Source of the DNA: Microbacterium sp.
Lineage (GTDB): Bacteria > Actinomycetota > Actinomycetes > Actinomycetales > Microbacteriaceae
Direction: 5' to 3'
Length of the DNA stretch: 64,000 bases
Assembly (NCBI GenBank): GCA_019510305.1
Contig: JAEKKN010000030.1
Coordinates: 1-64,000, forward strand
Shown piece after piece: positions 48,759 through 56,829 of the stretch. The position numbers were made by a program, and so were the translations under genes. Position 1 is the stretch's first letter. Every line of letters begins with the position of its first letter. The notes under the pieces were generated by a model. That model worked only from the letters and a program-made list of their open reading frames with translations, was not told where the DNA came from and searched no databases.

Positions 48759-50051
48759 ATGAGCGAGTTCGCGACCCAGCAGATCCAGGCCGGCTACGTC
48801 CCCGGGACGCCGCAGAACAGCGCCGTCCCCCCGATCTACCAGACGGCCGCGTTCCAGTTCGCCTCGCTCGCCGACGCCGCCGATCTGTTCGCTCTGCGCA
48901 AGAGCGGCAATCTGTACAGCCGCAACGCCAGCCCGACCCAGCAGGTGCTCGAGGAGCGTGTCGCCGCGCTCGAGGGAGGTGTCTCCGCCGTCGCCGTGGC
49001 CTCCGGCCAGGCCGCCGTCGCGGTCTCCCTGCTCGCGATCGTCGGAGTCCGCGGACACATCGTCGCGGCGAACCAGCTCTACGGCGGCACGGTCGACCTG
49101 TTCCAGGACACCTTCGACGACTTCGGGATCGATGTGACCTTCGTCGACCAGGACGACGCGGATGCCTGGCGCGCCGCGATCCGTCCTGAGACGCGCGCCC
49201 TGTTCGCGGAATCGGTCGCGAACCCGGTCGCGCAGGTGCTCGACATCCGTCTGGTCGCCGACATCGCGCACGATGCCGGCGTCCCCCTCGTGATCGACAA
49301 CACCGTCGGCACTCCCTATCTCGTCCGCCCGGGCGAGCACGGCGCCGACTTCGTCGTGCACTCGGCGACCAAGTTCCTCTCCGGTCACGGCACCTCGCTC
49401 GGCGGTGTAGTCGTCGACCAGGGCACCTTCGACTTCGGCGCGCAGCCCGAGCGCTGGCCCCAGTTCACCGCCGAGTACAAGAGGGTTCCCGGTCTCGTGC
49501 TGTGGGAACGCTTCGGCATCGGGCAGGCGTTCGCCGCGCTCGTGAAGTCCAAGTACGTGCACGACCTCGGCCCCTCACTGTCGCCCTTCAACGCCTGGCA
49601 GATCCTTCAGGGGATCGAGACGCTCGACCTGCGGGTGGCGCGCCAGTCGTCGACCGCGTTCGCCGTCGCGCAGTTCCTGGCGCAGCATCCGTCGGTCTCC
49701 CATGTGAACCACCCCGGCCTCGCGGGCAACCGCTGGCACGACCTCGCGACCCGGTACCTCCCGAGCGGCGTCCCTTCGGTGTTCTCCTTCGATCTGGCGG
49801 GCGCGGAGGACGAGGGCACGCAGCAGCGCGTCGCGCGCGTCATCGACAGTCTGAAGGTCGTGCGCCTGGTCGCGAACATCGGCGACGCGCGCAGCCTCGT
49901 CGCCCACCCCGCTTCGATGACGCACTCGCACCTGAACGCCGAGCAGCGAGCCGCTGCCGGCATCTCCCTGAACACGATCCGGCTGTCGGCCGGTCTGGAA
50001 GATCCGCGCGACATCATCGCCGATCTCGATCAGGCACTCGCCGTCGGCTGA
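48759..50051 (+). CDS. O-acetylhomoserine sulfhydrylase / aminocarboxypropyltransferase
   Basis: A 430-aa PLP enzyme of the Cys/Met metabolism family (about 430 aa is typical of the MetY type). The PLP lysine is K205 in VHSATKFLSGHGTSLGGVVVD. SRNASPTQQVLEERVAALEGGVSAVAVASGQAA, and SAGLEDPRDIIADLDQAL at the C-terminus, also match. It makes homocysteine from O-acetylhomoserine and sulfide; the metX partner is not in the window. GACAAT ends 6 nt before the ATG. Confidence 0.92.
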   Translation: MSEFATQQIQAGYVPGTPQNSAVPPIYQTAAFQFASLADAADLFALRKSGNLYSRNASPTQQVLEERVAALEGGVSAVAVASGQAAVAVSLLAIVGVRGHIVAANQLYGGTVDLFQDTFDDFGIDVTFVDQDDADAWRAAIRPETRALFAESVANPVAQVLDIRLVADIAHDAGVPLVIDNTVGTPYLVRPGEHGADFVVHSATKFLSGHGTSLGGVVVDQGTFDFGAQPERWPQFTAEYKRVPGLVLWERFGIGQAFAALVKSKYVHDLGPSLSPFNAWQILQGIETLDLRVARQSSTAFAVAQFLAQHPSVSHVNHPGLAGNRWHDLATRYLPSGVPSVFSFDLAGAEDEGTQQRVARVIDSLKVVRLVANIGDARSLVAHPASMTHSHLNAEQRAAAGISLNTIRLSAGLEDPRDIIADLDQALAVG

Positions 50052-50056
50052 ACAAC

Positions 50057-50062
50057 TACGCT
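50057..50062 (+). promoter_or_regulatory. -10 hexamer TACGCT, leaderless promoter of the Gfo/Idh/MocA gene
   Basis: TACGCT ends 6 nt before the ATG at 50069, inside the 17-bp gap after the sulfhydrylase gene. Confidence 0.5.
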
Positions 50063-50068
50063 GAGACC

Positions 50069-51067
50069 ATGACTGGTCTTCGTTGGGGAATCCTCGCGAC
50101 CGGCGGCATCGCCGGCGCGTTCGCATCCGACCTCCGCACCGCGGGGCGTGATCTGGTCGCGGTCGGCTCGCGCTCACAGGAATCGGCGGATGCCTTCGCG
50201 GCGCGCTTCGAGATCCCCCGCGCTCATGCCTCCTACGAGGCGCTGGTCGCCGACCCGGACGTCGACATCGTCTACGTGTCGACGCCGCACCCGATGCATC
50301 ACGAGAACGCGCGTCTGGCGCTCGAGGCCGGCAAGCACGTGCTCGTCGAGAAGGCGTTCACGCTGAACCGCTCAGAGGCCGAGGACCTGCAGCGGCTCGG
50401 CGCCGAGCGCGGTCTGCTGGTGATGGAGGCCATGTGGTCGCGCTACCTTCCGCACATGATCCGCATCCGCGAGATCATCGCCGCTGGAACCCTCGGTGAG
50501 ATCCGCGCGGTGAGCGCCGACCACACCCAGCTCCTCCCCTCCGATCCGGAGCATCGTCTGAATGCGCTCGAACTCGGCGGCGGCGCCCTGCTCGATCTGG
50601 GCATCTACCCCATCTCTTTCGTGTGGGACATCCTCGGTGCTCCGACCACGGTGAAGGCGGTGGGCCGTCTGATCGAGACGGGAGCGGATGCCGAAGTGGC
50701 CACGGTCATGACGCATCGCACAGGCGCAGTGTCGACCACGCTCTCCTCGTCTCGAGGAGCGGGTCCGAACGCCGCGAGCATCGTGGGGACAGAGGCCCGG
50801 ATCGACATAGATCGCGTGTGGTACTCCCCTACGACCTTCCGCGTGACCCTGCCGGACGGCACGGTCGTCGAGGAGTTCGCCTCCGACGAGGTGGCCGGGC
50901 GGGGCATGGAGTATCAGGCGCTGGCCGCCGAGCGCTACATCGCCGACGGCTCGCTCGACTCCGACGTGCTGCCGGTCGCCGAGAGCGTGGCGATCATGGG
51001 CACGCTCGACGAGATCCGAGCGCAGATCGGCGTGCGGTACCCGAGCGAGGAGGCCGACAATGGCTGA
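50069..51067 (+). CDS. Gfo/Idh/MocA-family oxidoreductase
   Basis: A 332-aa NAD(P)-dependent dehydrogenase. The Rossmann motif is RWGILATGGIAGAFASDL, followed by IVYVSTPHPMHHENARLALEAGKHVLVEKAFTLN (the EKP-type catalytic lysine segment) and the C-terminal beta-sheet domain starting GEIRAVSADHTQ. The substrate is probably a sugar or diol (the closest named type is trans-1,2-dihydrobenzene-1,2-diol dehydrogenase). Its 3' end overlaps the NYN gene by 8 bp. Confidence 0.92.
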   Translation: MTGLRWGILATGGIAGAFASDLRTAGRDLVAVGSRSQESADAFAARFEIPRAHASYEALVADPDVDIVYVSTPHPMHHENARLALEAGKHVLVEKAFTLNRSEAEDLQRLGAERGLLVMEAMWSRYLPHMIRIREIIAAGTLGEIRAVSADHTQLLPSDPEHRLNALELGGGALLDLGIYPISFVWDILGAPTTVKAVGRLIETGADAEVATVMTHRTGAVSTTLSSSRGAGPNAASIVGTEARIDIDRVWYSPTTFRVTLPDGTVVEEFASDEVAGRGMEYQALAAERYIADGSLDSDVLPVAESVAIMGTLDEIRAQIGVRYPSEEADNG

Positions 51068-52028
51068 GACCACAGACGCCCGCGTCGCCGTCTACCTGGA
51101 CTTCGACAACATCGTCATCTCCTGGTACGACCGCGTCCACGGCCGCAATTCCTACGGCAAGGACCGTCAGCGCATCACAGAGCATCCGAACGATCCCGAA
51201 GTCGTCGAGCGCCTGAAGGGCGCGATGATCGAAGTCGGCGCCATCATCGACTACGCGGCCTCCTTCGGCACACTCGTGCTCACTCGCGCCTACGCCGACT
51301 GGTCCTCACCCGTGAACGCCGAGTACCGCTCGCAGCTCGTGGCCCGCGCCGTCGACCTGGTGCAGCTGTTCCCCGCTGCCGCGTACGCGAAGAACGGCGC
51401 CGACATCCGTCTGGCGGTCGATGCCGTCGAGGACATGTTCCGGCTGCCCGACCTGACCCACGTCGTGATCGTCGCCGGCGACAGCGATTACGTGCCGCTC
51501 GCACAGCGCTGCAAGCGACTCGGCCGCTACGTGATCGGTGTCGGCGTCGCCGGTTCCACGGCGAAGTCCCTGGCTGCGGCCTGCGACGAGTTCGAGTCGT
51601 ACGACTCCCTGCCCGGCGTGGTGCGGCCCACGAAGGCTGCACCGCCGGTCGCGGTCGTCGAGCCGGCGATCGTCCCCGAGCCGGAGCCCGAACCCGCCGC
51701 CAAGACGAAGACCGCCCCGAAGAGCAGGTCGCGGACGAAGGCCGCAACGGCCGCAGCCTCCGCCGTGCCGCCTGCCCTCGATGAGCAGGGCGAAGCCACG
51801 GCACTTCTGCAGCGCGCTCTGCGCCTGGGCCACGACAAGACCGATGCCGACGAGTGGCTGCACAGCTCGGCCGTCAAGACGCACATGCGCCGAATGGACC
51901 CCTCGTTCAGCGAGAAGGCCCTCGGCTACCGTTCGTTCTCGGACTTCCTGAAATCGCGAGGCGACATCGCCGAGCTCGAGGAGACAGGACACGAGCGCCT
52001 GGTCAAGCTGCGCGAGTCCGCCGCCTGA
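51060..52028 (+). CDS. NYN-domain (PIN-like) RNase with C-terminal OST-HTH/LOTUS domain
   Basis: A 322-aa two-domain protein. Residues 1-170 are a NYN (DUF88) PIN-fold nuclease domain with its acidic residues in VAVYLDFDNIVISWY, NGADIRLAVDAVEDM and VVIVAGDSDYVPLAQRC. A Pro/Lys/Ala-rich linker of about 65 aa (170-235) joins a C-terminal OST-HTH/LOTUS RNA-binding domain ending KALGYRSFSDFLKSRGDIAELEE. The same combination occurs in eukaryotic MARF1/limkain-type proteins; the bacterial role is unknown, probably RNA processing. It starts inside the previous gene, so it is co-translated. Confidence 0.9.
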   Translation: MAETTDARVAVYLDFDNIVISWYDRVHGRNSYGKDRQRITEHPNDPEVVERLKGAMIEVGAIIDYAASFGTLVLTRAYADWSSPVNAEYRSQLVARAVDLVQLFPAAAYAKNGADIRLAVDAVEDMFRLPDLTHVVIVAGDSDYVPLAQRCKRLGRYVIGVGVAGSTAKSLAAACDEFESYDSLPGVVRPTKAAPPVAVVEPAIVPEPEPEPAAKTKTAPKSRSRTKAATAAASAVPPALDEQGEATALLQRALRLGHDKTDADEWLHSSAVKTHMRRMDPSFSEKALGYRSFSDFLKSRGDIAELEETGHERLVKLRESAA

Positions 52029-52030
52029 CC

Positions 52031-52651
52031 GTGAGGAACGTTCCACAGTCTCCGTATGCCAGGGCGCTGGGCGACCGGATCGATGAGCTGCACCCGCGTC
52101 TGCGCGCCTACGTCCAGCCGATCCCGGAGGGGAAGGTCGGCGTCGGCGAGGGCGTCTTCTCGTACGTGGGAACGACTCGGCGCTGGCTGTGGCCGTTCCT
52201 TCGCCTGCTCGAGCGGCGCGGTGTGGTCGCGGCCTGCGGTGAGCACGACGTGCCGTTCCGTGTGGTGAACCGCACGGTGGCCTCTCGCGCGATCGGCACA
52301 CGTGAGTTCCACTTCGCCCGCGGCTCCTGGACGATGCACGACGCCGTCGCGGTGACCCGCCACGGCCGCGTCGTCGACGAGCTCGGAGAACCCGCGCTGG
52401 TCGCCGCATGCTTCGACGTCGATGTGCAGGGCGGCACGCTCGCCCTCACGAGCAGGGCCGTCGGCATCCGTCTCGGCCGGCTTCGACTGCGGGCTCCGCG
52501 CTTGCTCTCGCCGGTCGTCCGCCTCAGCGAGCGCTTCGACGACGAGATCGACCGGCAGCGCGTGGCGCTCACCGTCGACATTCCCTTGATCGGCCGGGTG
52601 TACGAGTATCGCGGCTCCTTCTCCTATCGCCTCGAGGAGGCATCGCCGTGA
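52031..52651 (+). CDS. DUF4166 domain-containing protein
   Basis: A 206-aa protein. LHPRLRAYVQPIPEGKVGVGEGVFSYVGTTRRWLWPFLRLL and VNRTVASRAIGTREFHFARGSWTMHDAV match DUF4166, whose members lie beside or are fused to sugar-nucleotide-epimerase-like proteins. The function is unknown. The GTG at 52031 is 2 nt after the NYN stop, and its stop overlaps the TIGR01777 gene by GTGA. The operon order thus supports joint work with that protein. Confidence 0.87.
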   Translation: MRNVPQSPYARALGDRIDELHPRLRAYVQPIPEGKVGVGEGVFSYVGTTRRWLWPFLRLLERRGVVAACGEHDVPFRVVNRTVASRAIGTREFHFARGSWTMHDAVAVTRHGRVVDELGEPALVAACFDVDVQGGTLALTSRAVGIRLGRLRLRAPRLLSPVVRLSERFDDEIDRQRVALTVDIPLIGRVYEYRGSFSYRLEEASP

Positions 52652-53604
52652 ACACAGGACGCGTCGTGATCGGCGGCTCCAGCGGATTCATGGGGCAGTA
52701 CCTGCTGCCCCGATTGCGCGAAGCAGGACGCGAGGTCGTGACGATCTCGCGATCGAACGCCGACATCGCCTGGGGTGATCAGGACGCGATCGATCGAGCC
52801 GTCGACGGCTCCTCGCTCGTGATCGGTCTGGCCGGCAAGAGCGTGAACTGCCGATACACGGCAGAGAATCGCGCCGAGATCTTCCGCTCGCGTCTCGACA
52901 CGACGAAGGCCTTGAGCGGGGCGATCGCGAGAGCCGAGAACCCGCCCGCGGTGTGGGTGAACTCCTCCACCGCGACGATCTACCGCCACGCCGAGGATCG
53001 TCCGATGACGGAGTCGACCGGCGAGATCGGCACCGGGTTCTCCGTCGAGGTCGCGAAGGCCTGGGAGAAGGCGCTGTTCGCCGACGACCTGCCCACGACC
53101 CGCCGCGTGGCACTGCGCAGCACGATCGTGCTCGGCCACGGCGGCGTCCTCGGTCCGCTGAGGAATCTCGCGCGACTCGGCCTCGGCGGAGCCCAGCACG
53201 ACGGATGGTGGCCGGTGAGCAGGGCCCGGCGAGCGGCCGGCACCGCGCATCTGCCCGGCGCCAAACGCGGTCGACAGCGGTTCAGCTGGGTGCACGTCGA
53301 CGACGTCGCGCGCATCATCGACTTCCTGGAGGAGCATCCGGAGCTCGACGGCCCCGTGAACGCGGCATCCCCGAACCCGGTCGACAACACGACCTTCATG
53401 GCCACGGTGCGCGCGGTGCTGGGGTCCCGCATCGGGCCGCCGATGCCCCGATGGATGCTCGAGATCGGCGCGATCGGCATCCGCACCGAGACCGAGCTGA
53501 TCCTCAAGAGCCGGTGGGTGCTGCCCGAGAAGCTCACCGCAGCCGGCTTCGAATTCCGCTATCCGACGCTGGAAGCCGCAGTCAGGGAGTCGTTCGACCG
53601 CTAG
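52648..53604 (+). CDS. TIGR01777-family epimerase-like protein (SDR, DUF1731)
   Basis: A 318-aa short-chain-dehydrogenase-type protein. The N-terminal Rossmann motif VVIGGSSGFMGQYLL is followed by VIGLAGKSVNCRYTAENRAEIFRSRLDTTKAL, a hallmark of TIGR01777/YfcH, and a C-terminal DUF1731 domain (MPRWMLEIGAIGIRTETELILKSRWVLPEKL). GTG start at 52648 with GAGGAGG 7 nt upstream. The substrate is unknown. Confidence 0.9.
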   Translation: MNTGRVVIGGSSGFMGQYLLPRLREAGREVVTISRSNADIAWGDQDAIDRAVDGSSLVIGLAGKSVNCRYTAENRAEIFRSRLDTTKALSGAIARAENPPAVWVNSSTATIYRHAEDRPMTESTGEIGTGFSVEVAKAWEKALFADDLPTTRRVALRSTIVLGHGGVLGPLRNLARLGLGGAQHDGWWPVSRARRAAGTAHLPGAKRGRQRFSWVHVDDVARIIDFLEEHPELDGPVNAASPNPVDNTTFMATVRAVLGSRIGPPMPRWMLEIGAIGIRTETELILKSRWVLPEKLTAAGFEFRYPTLEAAVRESFDR

Positions 53605-53972
53605 CTGTCGGTCGAGTCGCGTTTGCGCTTCTCGATCTCCTCGCGTAGCCGCCATTCCTCGATCTCGCGGTCGAGGTCGGCGATCTGCTGCTCGGTGGTG
53701 CGCGTGTCGACGGGGACGGCAGGCGCCGCAGGCGCCGCGGTGCGAGGCGGATGCTGCTCGCGTCGGGCCATGCGCGGGAGCCGGATCCCCGCCTCCGCGT
53801 ACTCCCGGCCGATCGCGAACCACAGGAGGCTGCCGATGAGCGGCAGCAGGATCACGATGATCAGCCACGCCATCTTGGGCAGGAAGCGCACCTGCGAGTC
53901 GTCACGCGTGATGATGTCGATCAGCGCACCGATCATCAGGGCGATGACGAGAAGCGAGAACAGGAACGGCAT
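53601..53972 (-). CDS. PLDc_N-domain membrane protein
   Basis: A 123-aa protein with two transmembrane helices (residues 1-22 and 34-55), then GREYAEAG and a long charged tail with a coiled-coil helix (TTEQQIADLDREIEEWRLREEIEKRKRD). The first 60 residues match the PLDc_N domain, found alone in many actinobacteria; the catalytic phospholipase domain is absent. Its TAG stop overlaps the TIGR01777 stop on the opposite strand (CTAG). TAGCCT precedes the ATG by 6 nt. Confidence 0.85.
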   Translation of the reverse strand: MPFLFSLLVIALMIGALIDIITRDDSQVRFLPKMAWLIIVILLPLIGSLLWFAIGREYAEAGIRLPRMARREQHPPRTAAPAAPAVPVDTRTTEQQIADLDREIEEWRLREEIEKRKRDSTDS

Positions 53973-53978
53973 AGGTTC

Positions 53979-53984
53979 AGGCTA
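53979..53984 (-). promoter_or_regulatory. -10 hexamer TAGCCT, leaderless promoter of the PLDc_N gene
   Basis: TAGCCT ends 6 nt before the ATG at 53972. Confidence 0.55.
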
Positions 53985-54000
53985 GACGACGCCCGCCGGT

Positions 54001-54930
54001 TCAGGGGAGGAGGTGTCCTGCGGCCCGGAACAGCTCGTACCACTCGGCTCTGGTCAGCTCGATGTCGGCGCCGGCCGCGGCATCCTGCACCCGTTCGGGC
54101 GTCGTGGTGCCGAGCACGACCTGCATCTTCGCCGGATGACGCGTGATCCACGCGGTCGCGATCGCGATCGGCGTGACGCCGTGAGATGCCGCGAGCCGGT
54201 CGATGACGGTGTTGAGTTCGGCGTACTCGGGGTTGCCGAGGAACACGCCGGTGAAGAATCCGCCTTGGAAGGGCGACCATGCCTGCACCGTGATGCCCTT
54301 GATGCGGCAGTACTCGACGATGCCGCCGCCGTCGCGCACCACGCTCTGATCCTCGCTCGCCATGTTCGCGGCGACCGGCTGGGCGATGATCGACGCGTGC
54401 GTGATCGACAGCTGCAGCTGGTTGGCACCGATCGGCTGCCGCACCGCGGTCTGCAGCAGGTCGATCTGCCGCGGCGTGTGGTTCGAGACGCCGAAGGCGC
54501 GGACCTTGCCCGACGTCTCCAACTCGTCGAAGGCCCGAGCGACCTCCTCCGGTTCGACGAGTGCGTCAGGTCGGTGCAGCAACAGCACGTCGATGTAGTC
54601 GGTCCGCAGCGCCTTCAGTGATCCCTCGACCTGCGTCATGATGTGCTCGTACGAGAAGTCGAACATCCCCTGAGCGGGCACGATGCCGCACTTGGTCTGC
54701 AGCACGACCTGCTCGCGTTCGGCGCCGCTCAGCTGCAGCGCCTCGGCGAACCGCTCCTCGCAGTAGTGCATGCGCCCGCCGTAGATGTCGGCGTGGTCGA
54801 AGAAGTCGATCCCCGCGCCGCGGGCCGCGTCGTACAGCGAGCGGATCTCCGCATCCGTCTTGCTGTCGATGCGCATCATGCCGGAGATGACGGCGGGGGC
54901 GGTGGCGGTGCCGAACGGGACTGTCTTCAT
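54001..54930 (-). CDS. Aldo/keto reductase (YdhF-like)
   Basis: A 309-aa NADPH-dependent reductase, AKR type with YdhF-like landmarks: SGMMRIDSKTDAEIRSLYDAARGAGIDFFDHADIYGG, QTKCGI (Lys), YIDVLLLHRPDALVEPEEVARAF (His), SNHTPRQIDLLQ, and ILGTTTP-type VVLGTTTPERV. It is the third, different AKR class in the window. ATG at 54930, TAGCGT 6 nt upstream, and a large inverted repeat just upstream of that hexamer. Confidence 0.92.
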   Translation of the reverse strand: MKTVPFGTATAPAVISGMMRIDSKTDAEIRSLYDAARGAGIDFFDHADIYGGRMHYCEERFAEALQLSGAEREQVVLQTKCGIVPAQGMFDFSYEHIMTQVEGSLKALRTDYIDVLLLHRPDALVEPEEVARAFDELETSGKVRAFGVSNHTPRQIDLLQTAVRQPIGANQLQLSITHASIIAQPVAANMASEDQSVVRDGGGIVEYCRIKGITVQAWSPFQGGFFTGVFLGNPEYAELNTVIDRLAASHGVTPIAIATAWITRHPAKMQVVLGTTTPERVQDAAAGADIELTRAEWYELFRAAGHLLP

Positions 54931-54936
54931 ATGGCC

Positions 54937-54942
54937 ACGCTA
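54937..54942 (-). promoter_or_regulatory. -10 hexamer TAGCGT, leaderless promoter of the aldo/keto reductase
   Basis: TAGCGT ends 6 nt before the ATG at 54930; the inverted repeat at 54950-54990 covers where the -35 would be. Confidence 0.55.
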
Positions 54943-54949
54943 CCCGGCT

Positions 54950-54990
54950 GATGCGGTCAGAGGCGTCCCCAGCACGCCTCCGACCGCATC
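54950..54990. promoter_or_regulatory. 17-bp inverted repeat upstream of the aldo/keto reductase
   Basis: GATGCGGTC-A-GAGGCGT pairs with ACGCCTC-C-GACCGCATC, one mismatch, with a 7-nt loop. It spans the expected -35 of the reductase promoter. It may be a regulator site, or a terminator for the HTH gene upstream (97 nt past its stop). Confidence 0.55.
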
Positions 54991-55086
54991 CCCGTGGAGC
55001 TGCGCGGATCCCCAACGCGCGCAGCCATGCCCTCCCCCTCCGCGGCACCAGCGCCACGATCCTCGAAGGCGATCGCTCCTCGGCAA

Positions 55087-55326
55087 TCACCTCTGTTCTT
55101 CCCGTTCCGCACGCACAGGCGGTACGAAGTCCGCCACCGCGACCCCGAGCGCGTCGGCGATGTCGGCCAGATCAGCGACGGTGAAGTCGGCCTCCAGGCC
55201 GAGCTTCCGCTCCAGGTCGGAGAGCGCGATCCCGGAGCGCGCTGCGAGCCACCGGCTCGAGCGCTCGGCACGCATCAGTGCGGACGCGACCGACAATGCC
55301 ACCACACGTCGCGCTTCTGTCGTCAC
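55087..55326 (-). CDS. Small HTH (XRE-like) regulator
   Basis: A 79-aa DNA-binding protein. An HTH is read as RSSRWLAARSGIALSDLERKLGLEADFTVADLADIADALGV. The GTG at 55326 with TAGTGT 6 nt upstream is used. It is divergent from the second HTH gene at 55421 with 94 bp between starts, so the two regulators share a control region. The acidic/Arg C-terminus (PPVRAEREEQR) is short. Confidence 0.78.
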   Translation of the reverse strand: MTTEARRVVALSVASALMRAERSSRWLAARSGIALSDLERKLGLEADFTVADLADIADALGVAVADFVPPVRAEREEQR

Positions 55327-55332
55327 CTGACG

Positions 55333-55338
55333 ACACTA
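55333..55338 (-). promoter_or_regulatory. -10 hexamer TAGTGT, leaderless promoter of the small HTH gene
   Basis: TAGTGT ends 6 nt before the GTG at 55326. Confidence 0.5.
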
Positions 55339-55407
55339 TCGCGCCAGACGTATGCGATCAAGGCGTTCAGTGACCAGTATGACGGCATCCTGGAGTCGCA
55401 GCGGTGC

Positions 55408-55413
55408 TATCGT
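55408..55413 (+). promoter_or_regulatory. -10 hexamer TATCGT, leaderless promoter of the HTH-ImmA pair
   Basis: TATCGT ends 7 nt before the ATG at 55421. It is on the opposite strand to the 55333 promoter, about 70 bp away. Confidence 0.5.
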
Positions 55414-55420
55414 GACACAG

Positions 55421-55798
55421 ATGGAGACACCAGGTGAGCTGTTCAACGCCGCCGTCGGCCGTCAGCTGCGTGCAGAGATCGCCGCAGGAGGAAGCAGTAT
55501 CGCGGCGACCGCCCGAGAGATCGGCGTCGCGCGCAGCGTTCTGGACAACTATGTGACCGGCAGGCGGGCGATTCCGGTTCCCGTCCTCTACCGAGTGTGC
55601 CGAGCGTTCGACATCGAACCGCACGTCGTCATGGCCCGCGCAGAGGAACGGCTCCGTTCGGACGACGCGCGGCAACCCGTGTCCGTCATCCCCCCCTCTC
55701 GTCGGACCGATGTCCGCGGCGAGCGAGATGATATTGCCGAGGTCGCCTTCGAATCGCGGCTCTTCCACGACCGCGACACCGACGACCTGTACGACTGA
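55421..55798 (+). CDS. HTH regulator paired with ImmA-like protease
   Basis: A 125-aa protein. The N-terminal 65 residues form an XRE/lambda-repressor-like HTH (SIAATAREIGVARSVLDNYVTGRRAIPVPVLYRVCRAFDIEP). The C-terminal half is polar and ends FESRLFHDRDTDDLYD, which may be the protease-sensitive or interaction part. It is followed after 7 nt by an ImmA/IrrE metalloprotease, the arrangement of ImmR-ImmA in mobile elements such as ICEBs1. No element is found around it. Confidence 0.82.
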   Translation: METPGELFNAAVGRQLRAEIAAGGSSIAATAREIGVARSVLDNYVTGRRAIPVPVLYRVCRAFDIEPHVVMARAEERLRSDDARQPVSVIPPSRRTDVRGERDDIAEVAFESRLFHDRDTDDLYD

Positions 55799-55805
55799 GG
55801 CACTC

Positions 55806-56189
55806 ATGGATCAGCTCTTCTCACTCATAGAAGAGCACGGTCTACATCTGATCGAGTGTGCAGGTCCGACGCCCGGCGGGTTCGATCCACGGTCGCGCAC
55901 GATCCGCATCAGTCCGGGGATGAGCGAACGCACGGCGCGGAGCGTCCTCGCGCACGAGTTGGCGCACGCCGTCCTCGGCCACGTTCCCGCCGACGACGCG
56001 GCCGCCCGCGACCGACAAGAGGTGCGAGCAGATGAGTGGGCGGCGCAGCTTCTGATCGCACCCGCCGCCTACGCTTCCGCCGAGGCCGCTCGCGGTCCGC
56101 ACGCCCCGAGCATCGCCTTCGATCTCGGTGTCACCGTAGAACTCGTGTTCGCCTTCCGGCGCCTGCTCGAGCGCGACCGCGCCGCCTGA
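55806..56189 (+). CDS. ImmA/IrrE-family metallopeptidase
   Basis: A 127-aa zinc metallopeptidase. HELAH at 50-54 gives the HExxH motif (His50, Glu51, His54) and the third ligand is probably Glu77 in RADEWAAQLLI. ImmA-type proteins cleave the repressor encoded next to them, here the HTH protein ending 7 nt earlier. It is shorter than ICE ImmA proteins (about 170 aa) but the whole metzincin-like core is present. The gene is likely co-transcribed with the HTH gene. Confidence 0.9.
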   Translation: MDQLFSLIEEHGLHLIECAGPTPGGFDPRSRTIRISPGMSERTARSVLAHELAHAVLGHVPADDAAARDRQEVRADEWAAQLLIAPAAYASAEAARGPHAPSIAFDLGVTVELVFAFRRLLERDRAA

Positions 56190-56223
56190 GCAGGTCCGCG
56201 CTCGGCCCTGCTTGAATGGCCTC

Positions 56224-56826
56224 ATGGCATTCCTCGTCTCCCCCGCACCCGTCACCCTCACCGGCTCCCTCGTCGAACTGCGCCCGCTCGATCACTCGCA
56301 CGTCGACGGCCTGATCGACGCCGTGACCGAGGGAGACCTGTGGAAGAACGCCTGGTACACCTCGGTGCCGTCGCCCGACGGTGTGGCGGCCGAGGTCGAG
56401 CGCCGGATCTCTCTCATCGCGACCGACGAGATGGTGCCGTTCACGGCGTTCGATGCATCCGGCCGCGTGCTGGGTCTGACTTCGTTCTACGACTTCGGAC
56501 CCGACGTCCCTCGTCTGCACATCGGGTACACCTGGAATCGCCCCTCCGCTCACGGCACCGGCACGAACGCGGAGTCGAAGCTGCTGCTCATGCAGCACGC
56601 CTTCGAGACGCTCGGTGTGTTCCGCGTGGGTCTCACGACGCAGTGGGTGAACTTCCAGTCGCGCGCCGCGATCGAGCGCCTGGGGGCCAAGCAGGACGGC
56701 GTGATGCGGGCCATGAGCCGTTACCGCAACGGCGCACTGCGCGACAGCGTCGAGTTCTCGATCATCGAGCCGGAGTGGCCCGCCGTGAAGGCGAACCTCG
56801 AAGCGCGCCTCGCGAAGAGGCGCTGA
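56224..56826 (+). CDS. GNAT N-acetyltransferase (RimJ/RimL type)
   Basis: A 200-aa acetyltransferase similar to the ribosomal-protein/spermidine acetyltransferases of the RimJ/RimL type. Landmarks: LVELRPLDHSHVDGLIDAV at the N-terminus, HIGYTWNRPSAHGTGTNAESKLLLMQHAFETLG and LTTQWVNFQSRAAIERLGAKQDGVMR. The acetyl-CoA pocket loop is diverged (AHGTGTNAE in place of R/QxxGxG/A). The substrate is not known. TTGAAT lies 6 nt before the ATG. Confidence 0.87.
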   Translation: MAFLVSPAPVTLTGSLVELRPLDHSHVDGLIDAVTEGDLWKNAWYTSVPSPDGVAAEVERRISLIATDEMVPFTAFDASGRVLGLTSFYDFGPDVPRLHIGYTWNRPSAHGTGTNAESKLLLMQHAFETLGVFRVGLTTQWVNFQSRAAIERLGAKQDGVMRAMSRYRNGALRDSVEFSIIEPEWPAVKANLEARLAKRR

Positions 56827-56829
56827 GCG

